Assembly: GCF_008579165.1 (NCBI RefSeq)
Contig: NZ_BKCN01000009.1
Source of the DNA: Iodidimonas nitroreducens
Lineage (GTDB): Bacteria; Pseudomonadota; Alphaproteobacteria; Sphingomonadales; Rhodothalassiaceae
Length of the DNA: 64,000 bases
Strand: one strand, 5' to 3'
Numbering within the stretch: the stretch's first letter is position 1; every line of letters starts with the position of its first letter. The notes under the pieces are model-generated. The model had not been told where the DNA came from and searched no databases. It worked only from the letters and a program-made list of their open reading frames with translations. The position numbers were made by a program, and so were the translations under genes. Positions 54,785 to 62,685 of the stretch are shown here, piece after piece.

Positions 54785-57218
54785 ATGACACGCAGATTTC
54801 TGGCAACAACAGCCCTTGGCACGATGTCTGTGCTTTTGGGTTTGCCTTTATCGGGAGCTTCATCAGAAGTCGTGGCGCAAACGGTGCTCGATGAAATCGT
54901 GGTGACCGCGCAAAAACGTCAGCAAAGCCTCACCCGGGTGCCGGTGGCGGTCACCAGCATCAGCGGTGCGAAGCTGGAAGCGGCGCAGGTCAATACCGTT
55001 GAAGATATTCAAAAGCTGGTGCCCAGCCTGTCATTCGGCAAGGGCGGCACCAATCGAAATTCGAATCTCTCCTTGCGCGGTGTGGGGACCATTTCCTTCA
55101 GCGTGGGGGCCGAACCCAGCGTCTCCACCCTTGTGGATGGCGTGGTTCTGGCCCGGGCCGGCCAGGCCTTTACCGAGCTTTATGATCTGCAACGGGTGGA
55201 GGTGCTGAAGGGCCCCCAAGGCACGCTTTATGGTAAAAATGCCTCGTCAGGGGTGGTTCATTTCATCAGCAAAGGCCCCACCGAAACATTGGAGCATCAG
55301 CCAGCGCGCTGTTTGCCGAAGATGGGGAATATCGTGTGCGGGGTATGGTTTCAGGTCCCCTGACCGACAAGATTGCGTTGCGGGTCAATGGCTTTTATGG
55401 CGAATTGGATGGCATTGTGCGGAATGTGACCCAGGATCGCGATGTGGATGGCTATGAACGCTATGGCGCCCGGGCAATGCTGGATTTCAAGGTCACCGAT
55501 CGCCTGTTCACAAGCTAACCGCCGATTATTCTGAAACGGAAGATAACTGCTGTGCCGAATTCGTGCGCGGGGATGATGGCTCGATCCGGGCGCAGGCGGT
55601 GCTTTTGGGCGGGGCGACCCTGCCCACCGGCGAAGAAGATATCAAATTCGCCGCCATCAATGCCTTGCAGCGATCAGATAATGAAAATATCGGCTTCTCC
55701 CTTGATTCCACCTATGATTTCGATGGGTTTTCGCTGACATCCATCAGCGCCTATCGCGAATGGGATAATACCGAGCGCCAAGATATCGATGATGGCCCCT
55801 TTGGCGCCACCGAACGCGATGGTGATAATCCTGCCAATATCACCCTTGATAGCGTGGATGGCGTTTTGGTGGGGCAGCCCACGGCGCGCGATTTCGGTCC
55901 CCAAACATGGGAGCAATGGACCCAGGAATTTCGTATTTCATCCGATGATGATGCCCGCTTTACGTGGCAGGCCGGGGCGTATCTCGGTTTTTCCAATGTG
56001 GATCGGCAATTCTCGCGCTTTGATGCTTTATGCGTGAACGATCCCGGCGGGCTGATCGGGGGTGTTGATATCGGCGGCCTGGGGGCCACGGATTTCTGCC
56101 CCACGACCAATATCGTGCTGCCCAGCGCCACGGCGGATATGACCATCGATAATGACAGCTATGCCCTGTTTGGCCATGGTAATTATAATATCGATGAAAA
56201 ATGGAGCGTCACCGGCGGCATCCGCTATACCTATGACGAGATTTCCTTCACCCATCAAAGAGAGCGGGTGGGCGATGAATTCATCGATATTCTGGGTAAT
56301 CAGGATGGCAATCCCAATAATGATGGTGGGGTTTTTGCCCTGCAAACGGATCAATCCCTGCAATCGGGCAGCACAGATAATGCCAATCTTTCGGGCACCT
56401 TCTCGGTCAATTATCAGGCGAGCGAAAATCTGTTCGTTTATGCCAAATATGCCCGGGGCTATAAGGGGCCAGCCTTCAATAATTTCTTCAATGCCCGCAC
56501 GGCGGAAAGCCTTGGCCTGGAGCAAACGGCTGATTTCAACGGCAGCTTTACCCCGATTGAAGGCGAAACATCCAATGCCTATGAGCTTGGATTTAAATGG
56601 CAATTGGATCATGCGGTTTTCAGTGTGGTGGGCTTCCGGCAGGATTATTCAAATTTTCAGGCGAATAATTTTATCATCACCGCCGGCGCTGTGACCACCA
56701 ATCTCACCAATGCCGGTGATGTGCGGACCCAAGGCATTGAATTTGAAGGCTCTGCCGATCTATCTGAACATTTCAGCATCTATGGCGGGATCACCTTTGC
56801 CGATGCGGAAATCGATAATTTCTGCGCCGGATTTGATTCAACCCAGCTTGGCGGTAATTGCGACCCTCGCAAAGGCGAGGATCTGCCCTTTGCGCCCAAG
56901 GTAAAGGGTTCGGTCACCCTTGATTACGATCGCCCCGTGGGCAACGGCATGGCGCTTCTGGTGAGCAATAATCTGGTTTTCCAAAGCGAATCCTTTGGGG
57001 CTCTGAATGAAAATCCCAATGAGGAAATCGATGGCTATTATCTTTATAATGCCAGCATCGGGGTGTCTTTGGATGAAGGGCGCTATGAAGTGCGGGTCTT
57101 TGGCAAAAATCTGTTCGATCAATCCTTTATCGTGGCGACCAATGAAGGCGGGGCGGTGGCCCGTTTGCCGCGCGATCAATCCCGCTATTTCGGCATTCAA
57201 TTAAAAGCAGGTTTTTGA
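54785..57218 (+). CDS. TonB-dependent receptor of the sulfonate locus (frameshifted in this sequence)
   Basis: This outer-membrane receptor has a signal peptide (near EVVAQT), a TonB box LDEIVVTAQKRQQSL, a plug (VAVTSISGAKLEAAQVNTVE, SLRGVGTISFSVGAEPSVST, VLKGPQGTLYGKNAS) and barrel strands ending in the terminal Phe of QLKAGF. Two single-base losses, a G near 55287 and a C near 55513, break the frame. Repair restores TETLEASASALFAEDG and RLFTKLTADYSETE. The repaired length is about 810 residues. It follows slcC and carries the same operator, so it may bring sulfoquinovose or its glycerol glycoside through the outer membrane. Confidence 0.87.
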
Positions 57219-57244
57219 TCGACTTTCTATCATGGCTCTATCAC

Positions 57245-57295
57245 GCCGGGATGAGAGGGGGCATCGTGCTTGTCCTTTTCTTGTCCCGGCTTTTT
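57245..57295 (+). terminator. Possible terminator after the receptor gene
   Basis: A seven-base stem GCCGGGA/TCCCGGC with a long loop of 32 bases is followed by TTTTT. It lies 27 bp after the receptor stop. The loop is unusually long, so the call is moderate. Confidence 0.5.
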
Positions 57296-57390
57296 GGGCA
57301 TGAAATATCTTGAAATTCTCTTTGGTTAATGGTGGAATGAGAAGTCTAGTATTTCGCCAAACCCTTTGAATTGATAGATTTATAGCCCCT

Positions 57391-58263
57391 ATGCCCCATC
57401 TTATCGCCTGCACGGATGGTTCTTATTATGCCAGCGGGGTTTATGAAGCTGCCGCGTGGATTGCCAACAGAACCCATATTTCCATCAAGCTCTTGCATGT
57501 TCTGGATCAAAAGCAGGAACAGCCCGATGATGTGGATTTGAGCGGTGCCCTGCATCTGGAGGCAAGCCGGGAATTATTTGCTGAACTGGCCGCCCTTGAT
57601 ACGGCGCGGGCGCGCTTGTTGGAAGTGAAAGCCCGCGCTTTGCTCGAAACCGCAGTGAAATATCTCAGGGGAAAAGACGCGCGATCGGTGGCCACCGTCT
57701 TAAAGCAGGGCACCCTTGTGGATGCCTTGGCCGAATTGGAGCGTGAGCCGAAAGCGCAGATGGTGGTGATCGGCAAGCGGGGCGATTATGCGGCTTATGA
57801 TCACCAGCATCTGGGGGCAAAGCTCGAACGCGTGATCCGGGCCTGTCGGCGGCCCATTCTGGTGGCAAACCAAACATTCCGCCCCATCAAGCGGGTTCTG
57901 ATCGCTTTCGATGGAGCGGCAAGCTCGGAAAAAGTCATCGCCTATGCGCTGGATCAATCTTTATTGAAAGGGCTGGATCTGCATGTTTTATCGGTGGGGG
58001 CGCCGCGTTCGCCTATTGATCAGGCACTGGCAAAGGCCGCAGATCGTTTGCAGAATGCAGGTTATAACGTGACATCAGTTTTGCGTCAGGACAATGCCGA
58101 GGGAGATATCGAGCAGTTGATCACCGATTATGTGCGTGATGAACAGATGGATATGCTGATGCTGGGGGCCTATGGCCATGCGCGCCAGCGTCATCTGATC
58201 GTGGGTAAAACCACCACCAGCCTTGTGCGTTTGTGCAATATCCCACTTTTGATTTTTAAATAG
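57391..58263 (+). CDS. Two-domain universal stress protein
   Basis: This 290-residue protein has two UspA-like domains. The first begins HLIACTDGSYYASGVYEAAA and includes AQMVVIGKRGDYAAY. The second begins RVLIAFDGAASSEKVIAYAL and contains LMLGAYGHARQRHLIVG, close to the nucleotide-binding GxxGH-x9-G(S/T) pattern. It ends at a strong terminator and looks independent of the sulfonate locus. Confidence 0.92.
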   Translation: MPHLIACTDGSYYASGVYEAAAWIANRTHISIKLLHVLDQKQEQPDDVDLSGALHLEASRELFAELAALDTARARLLEVKARALLETAVKYLRGKDARSVATVLKQGTLVDALAELEREPKAQMVVIGKRGDYAAYDHQHLGAKLERVIRACRRPILVANQTFRPIKRVLIAFDGAASSEKVIAYALDQSLLKGLDLHVLSVGAPRSPIDQALAKAADRLQNAGYNVTSVLRQDNAEGDIEQLITDYVRDEQMDMLMLGAYGHARQRHLIVGKTTTSLVRLCNIPLLIFK

Positions 58264-58273
58264 ATGCCAAGAA

Positions 58274-58305
58274 AAAAACCCGGAGCAGTGATGCTTCGGG
58301 TTTTT
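58274..58305. terminator. Bidirectional rho-independent terminator
   Basis: The stem ACCCGGAGC/GCTTCGGGT with a six-base loop is flanked by an A run on the left and a T run on the right. It can therefore terminate both the stress-protein gene (+) and the tRNA-Pro transcript (-). Confidence 0.87.
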
Positions 58306-58319
58306 CAGTTTCGATAGAA

Positions 58320-58396
58320 TGGTCGGGGAGAGAGGATTCGAACCTCCGGCCCCTGCGTCCCGAACACAGTGCTCTACCAGGCTGAGCTACTCCCCG
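58320..58396 (-). tRNA. tRNA-Pro (CGG)
   Basis: The reverse strand gives a 77-base cloverleaf. The acceptor stem CGGGGAG/CTCCCCG is complete, the D arm reads AGCTCAGCCTGGTAGAGC, the anticodon loop is TTCGGGA with anticodon CGG, and the T arm is GGAGGTTCGAATCCTC. A discriminator A and an encoded CCA follow. Confidence 0.97.
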
Positions 58397-58455
58397 AGAA
58401 TATTGACGCAGGATCGGCTGTATAGCTGTGCTGGCCCCGGTATGCAAGCCCTGTT

Positions 58456-59490
58456 TCAATAGGCCCTTTCCACACAAAAGCGGACGATATCATTCAGTGT
58501 TTTGCGGGTATTGTTGGGCTTGAACAGGGCGAGAGCATCGCGGGCAATGGCCCCATAATGACGGGCGCGTTCGATGGTATCGCTCAGCGCTTCATGTGTT
58601 TCCATTAAATGGATGGCATGGCTCAGATCGCCTTCTTTCTGATCCATTTCTTCGATGGTCCGCCGCCAGAAAGCGCGTTCGGTCTCATCGCCCCGGCGAA
58701 AAGCCAGAATGACCGGCAAGGTGATTTTGCCCTCCCGGAAATCGTCGCCCACGGTTTTGCCAAGGGTGGCCTGGCGTGCCGAATAATCAAGAGCATCATC
58801 GACCAATTGGAAGGCAATCCCGAAATGACGGCCAAAGCTGGCGAGCGCCAGCTCCTCGTTTTCCGGGCGTTCGGCAACCACCGCAGCGATCTGGGTTGCG
58901 GCCTCGAACAGGGCGGCGGTTTTGGCCTCGATCACCTGCAAATAGGATTCTTCGGGGGTATCAAGATCATTGGAAATAGAAAGCTGCAAAACTTCGCCTT
59001 CGGCAATCACCGAGGACGCATGGCTCAAAAGCTTTAAAACCTTGAGCGATCCATCCTCGATCATCAGTTCGAAAGCACGGGAAAACAGGAAATCGCCCAC
59101 CAGCACGCTGGGCTTGTTGCCCCACAGTACATTGGCAGAATCCTTGCCCCGGCGCAGATCGCTTTCATCCACCACATCATCGTGCAAAAGCGTGGCGGTA
59201 TGGATGAATTCCACACAGGCCGCGAGCTTGGTGTGGCGATCCCCTTTATAATCAACGAGCTGGGCACCGGCCAGGGTCAGCATGGGGCGCAGCCTTTTCC
59301 CGCCCGAGGCAATCAGATGCCCGGCAAGCTGGGGGATCAGGGCCACAGGGCTGTGCATCCGCGCCAGAATCGTTTCATTGACGCGAGCCATATCGGCGGA
59401 GACCTGCGTTTGCAGACATTCAAGCGCTTCATCAACGGAATTGACGGCCCGACCTTTTTTATGCTGGTCGATTGACGCGATATTTGCCAC
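58456..59490 (-). CDS. ispB: Polyprenyl diphosphate synthase (ubiquinone side chain)
   Basis: This all-helical trans-prenyltransferase of about 344 residues builds the long isoprenoid chain for quinones. The two Asp-rich metal motifs are present: LLHDDVVDESDLRRG (first) and FQLVDDALDY (second). GGKRLRP, the tract IEAKTAALFEAA and GDDFREGKITLP are also present. GTG 59490 follows AGGAG with proper spacing and is preferred over the longer frame. The chain length made cannot be read reliably from the sequence. Confidence 0.93.
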   Translation of the reverse strand: MANIASIDQHKKGRAVNSVDEALECLQTQVSADMARVNETILARMHSPVALIPQLAGHLIASGGKRLRPMLTLAGAQLVDYKGDRHTKLAACVEFIHTATLLHDDVVDESDLRRGKDSANVLWGNKPSVLVGDFLFSRAFELMIEDGSLKVLKLLSHASSVIAEGEVLQLSISNDLDTPEESYLQVIEAKTAALFEAATQIAAVVAERPENEELALASFGRHFGIAFQLVDDALDYSARQATLGKTVGDDFREGKITLPVILAFRRGDETERAFWRRTIEEMDQKEGDLSHAIHLMETHEALSDTIERARHYGAIARDALALFKPNNTRKTLNDIVRFCVERAY

Positions 59491-59649
59491 GGTTTCTCCT
59501 GGGTTCTGTTCGATTGGGATCATCAGTGGCAAAATAGGGTGCCCGATGCTTTGAAAACAAGTGATTTCGCTGTCACGGTTGATCACAGCTTTGATGGGTG
59601 AGGAAAACACGTTTATGCTGATGATTCCTTTAAAGCTGGTGGAGGCATT

Positions 59650-59880
59650 GTGCGGACCCTGATCGCAACGTCTAATCCCGTCCTTTTATCATACGCGCAA
59701 TCTCTTTTGGCGGATGCCAGAATGAGGTCGGAAATTTTCGATCAGCATGTCAGCTTCATCGAAGGGGGGATCGGGGCCTTTCCCCGTCGCCTGGTGGTGG
59801 CCGATGATGATTATGAGGCGGCCCGCAGGCTTTTGATCGATGCCGATCTGGAAGCCGATCTTTTGAAAAACGAGGGCTGA
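59650..59880 (+). CDS. DUF2007 family small protein
   Basis: This 76-residue protein resembles the DUF2007 (putative signal-transducing) family: LIATSNPVLLSYAQSLLADA at the start and FPRRLVVADDDYEAARRLL later. It begins with GTG and is divergent from ispB. In alphaproteobacteria it commonly precedes the methyltransferase found here. Its function is unknown. Confidence 0.85.
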   Translation: MRTLIATSNPVLLSYAQSLLADARMRSEIFDQHVSFIEGGIGAFPRRLVVADDDYEAARRLLIDADLEADLLKNEG

Positions 59881-59930
59881 GATGCCAAAATTGTTCTTTA
59901 CGCCCATTCCGGCGGGGGGGCGGGGATTTT

Positions 59931-60739
59931 ATGTCGGCGCATAAGGTGAATGCCGAAGGGCTGACCGAAGATCGCCTGTTGGGCGGGCGCTTGCGGCTTT
60001 TGCAGCCGGATCGGGGGGCCCGGGTGAGCACCGATACCCTGTTGCTGGCGGCCTGTGTGCAGCCTTTGCCCGGCGAGCGGGTGATCGAAGCCGGATCGGG
60101 GAGCGGCGGGGCGGCTCTGTGCCTTGCGGCGCGCTGCCCCGATGCCCTGATCACCGGGATCGATATGGATCGCGATATGGTCGATCTGGCCAGCCGCAAT
60201 GCCGCGCTTAATGATTTTCAGGATCGGGTTTCGTTTCTTGAGGCTCGTGTCACTGAACGACCGGCCCTTTTGCCGCGCGGGCACTTTGATCATGCCATGG
60301 CCAATCCGCCTTATTTCGAGGATCAGACGAGCTTTGCCTCTCCGGCTGAAATGCGGGCGCGGGCTTTTATCGATCGCGAAGCCCGCCTGGCCGATTGGGT
60401 GGCTTTCTGCCTTGATATGGTGCGCGAGCGCGGCAGTGTCAGCTTCATTCATCGGGCGGATCGCCTTGATGAATTGATCGCTCTTTTATATGGCCGGGCG
60501 GGAGAGATCGTGATCCAGCCTTTATGGCCGCGCGCGGGCCTGCCGGCGAAAAGGGTGATCGTGCAGGCGCGCAAAGGATGAAGGGGGTATCGATGCTGAT
60601 GCCGGGGCTTGTTTTGCATGAAGGGAGCGGGGCTTTCACGGAGATGGCCGATGCCATTTTTCGAGAAGCCAAAGCCCTTGATTTGAGCCGGGCGGCCTGG
60701 TCGCGCTTGATGCATCCCGGGCGTTCGCCGCAAAATTGA
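59931..60739 (+). CDS. TrmN6-like tRNA/N6-adenine methyltransferase (frameshifted near the end)
   Basis: This is a class I SAM-dependent methyltransferase: RLLQPDRGARVSTDTLLLAA, the SAM site VIEAGSGSGGAALCLA, TGIDMDRDMVDLASRN and the catalytic motif NPPYFE, which suits methylation of an exocyclic amine on adenine. The frame breaks near 60579. Adding one G there gives ARKGMKGVSMLMPGLVLHEG and continues to TGA 60737-60739 with the family-like tail. The repaired length is about 269 residues. The closest named relatives modify A37 of a valine tRNA. Confidence 0.85.
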
Positions 60740-60857
60740 TGAGATGTCCCTTTATTTGCCCCCTGTTGGGGGCTAGGGAAGGGGGCGATCGATGTGATCG
60801 TGCAGCAGATCATGGAAAAAGGCGCCAAGGGATCAGGCGCCATGATGGAGTGGATGG

Positions 60858-61712
60858 GTGAGTGTATTCAGCAAGATATTGCGGCGCAGTCGGCCCGTTG
60901 TGGGTGTTTTGCGCTTTAGCGGACCGATTGGCATCAGCAGCCGTTTCAAGCCGGGGGTGAGCTTTGAAAATGCCGCTCCCCAGATTGATGAAGCCTTTTC
61001 ACTGGGGGGCCTGAAGGCGGTGGCTCTGGTGATCAATTCGCCCGGTGGCTCGCCCGTGCAATCGGCCCAGATCATGCGCCGCATTCGCGATCTGGCGCGT
61101 GAAAAAGATGTGCCGGTGCTTGCCTTTACCGAAGATATCGCGGCATCGGGGGGCTATATGCTGGCCTTGGCGGGGGATGAGATTTTCGCCCATGAAGCCT
61201 CGATCATCGGTTCGATCGGGGTGATTGCCGGGGGCTTTGGCTTTACCGGGCTGATGGAAAAGCTGGGGGTTGAGCGCAGGCTTTATACCGCTGGCACCAA
61301 TAAGGCCCGGCTCGATTCCTTTTCACCCGAAAAGCCCGAAGATGTGGCCTGGCTCAAATCCCTGCAGGCGCAAATCCATGACTATTTCAAGGATATGGTG
61401 AAAGAGCGGCGCGGGCGGCGGCTGAAAACCGAGACGGATGGTTTGTTTACCGGTGATGTGTGGCTGGGCGGCCCGGCGGTGGATATCGGCCTTGTGGATG
61501 CGGTGGGGGATGTGCGCACGGTGATGCGCCAGCGTTTTGGCAAAAAGGTGAAATTTCGCACCATCGGGGCGCGGAAAGGGCTGCTGTCCGGCCTTTTTGG
61601 CGGCGGCGGGGCGCAGGCATCAAGCCATGCTCTGATGGCCGATAAGGGGCTGGCCGATGATCTGCTGGCGAGCATCGAAGCGCGGCTGATCTGGGGGCGC
61701 TTTGGCCTTTAG
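60858..61712 (+). CDS. S49 family serine peptidase (SppA/SohB-like)
   Basis: This 284-residue peptidase has VVGVLRFSGPIGI at the start, VALVINSPGGSPVQSAQIMR, the catalytic Ser in DIAASGGYMLALAG and the Lys in TAGTNKARLDSFSP, with SIIGSIGVIAGGFGF between them. There is no clear membrane anchor, so it is short for SppA and closer to the small alphaproteobacterial form. GTG 60858 follows GGAG. Confidence 0.9.
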   Translation: MSVFSKILRRSRPVVGVLRFSGPIGISSRFKPGVSFENAAPQIDEAFSLGGLKAVALVINSPGGSPVQSAQIMRRIRDLAREKDVPVLAFTEDIAASGGYMLALAGDEIFAHEASIIGSIGVIAGGFGFTGLMEKLGVERRLYTAGTNKARLDSFSPEKPEDVAWLKSLQAQIHDYFKDMVKERRGRRLKTETDGLFTGDVWLGGPAVDIGLVDAVGDVRTVMRQRFGKKVKFRTIGARKGLLSGLFGGGGAQASSHALMADKGLADDLLASIEARLIWGRFGL

Positions 61713-61800
61713 GGCGAACGCCTCCTTGACCACAGCCGGGGTGCTGCCTACTGTCCGCCCGACTTTTTCCGATTGTTGATGCCTTTTGTGGAAATCTGAT

Positions 61801-62685
61801 ATGAGCGTTGATGCCACGGACCCCAAACGAAGCTTTCAGGGGCTGATTTTAAGCCTGCATCGCTATTGGGCGGAACAGGGCTGCGTGATCTTGCAGCCTT
61901 ATGATCTGGAAGTGGGGGCAGGCACCTTTCATCCGGCGACCACCCTGCGCAGTTTGGGGCCAAAGCCATGGCGTGCGGCCTATGTGCAGCCTTGTCGGCG
62001 GCCTACTGATGGCCGCTATGGGGAAAATCCCAATCGCCTGCAGCATTATTATCAATATCAGGTGATCTTGAAGCCCAATCCGGCGGATATGCAGGATCTG
62101 TATCTGGGGTCGTTGAAGGCCATCGGGATCGATATGCGCCGCCATGATATCCGCTTTGTCGAAGATGATTGGGAAAGCCCCACTTTGGGGGCCTGGGGGC
62201 TGGGCTGGGAAATCTGGTGCGATGGCATGGAGGTGACCCAATATACCTATTTCCAGCAGGTGGGTGGGATCGATTGCCGCCCGGTTTCGGGTGAATTGAC
62301 CTATGGGCTGGAGCGGCTGGCGATGTATGTGCAAGGCGTTGATAATGTTTATGATCTGGATTTCAATGGCTGCGGCGTGCGCTATGGCGATGTGTTTTTA
62401 GAAAATGAAAAGCAGTTTTCCGCCTATAATTTTGAAGCCGCATCCACCGAGATGCTGTTGCAGCATTTCCGGGATGCCGAAGCCGAATGCGCCGCTTTGG
62501 TGGATCGCAAGCTGATCCTGCCCGCCTATGATCAATGCATCAAAGCCAGCCACAGCTTTAATTTGCTCGATGCACGCGGCGTTATTTCGGTAACGGAACG
62601 ACAGGCCTATATCGGCCGGGTGCGGGCCTTGGCCAAAGCCTGTGCCGAAGGCTGGGCAGCGCATGAGGAGGCGGCCCATGTCTGA
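61801..62685 (+). CDS. glyQ: Glycyl-tRNA synthetase alpha subunit
   Basis: This is the catalytic subunit of the bacterial alpha2beta2 enzyme that charges tRNA-Gly. Typical blocks are SFQGLILSLHRYWAEQGCVI, QPYDLEVGAGTFHPATTLR, AYVQPCRRPTDGRYGENPNR and EDDWESPTLGAWGLGWEIW. The length is 294 residues. ATG 61801 gives the usual N-terminus. It overlaps glyS by eight bases. Confidence 0.97.
   Translation: MSVDATDPKRSFQGLILSLHRYWAEQGCVILQPYDLEVGAGTFHPATTLRSLGPKPWRAAYVQPCRRPTDGRYGENPNRLQHYYQYQVILKPNPADMQDLYLGSLKAIGIDMRRHDIRFVEDDWESPTLGAWGLGWEIWCDGMEVTQYTYFQQVGGIDCRPVSGELTYGLERLAMYVQGVDNVYDLDFNGCGVRYGDVFLENEKQFSAYNFEAASTEMLLQHFRDAEAECAALVDRKLILPAYDQCIKASHSFNLLDARGVISVTERQAYIGRVRALAKACAEGWAAHEEAAHV

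Noticed and set aside
379..60739. Reading the broken genes as true pseudogenes or programmed frameshifts
   Set aside because: The breaks are single bases in homopolymers, spread over unrelated genes including core functions, with no other decay; sequencing error is simpler.
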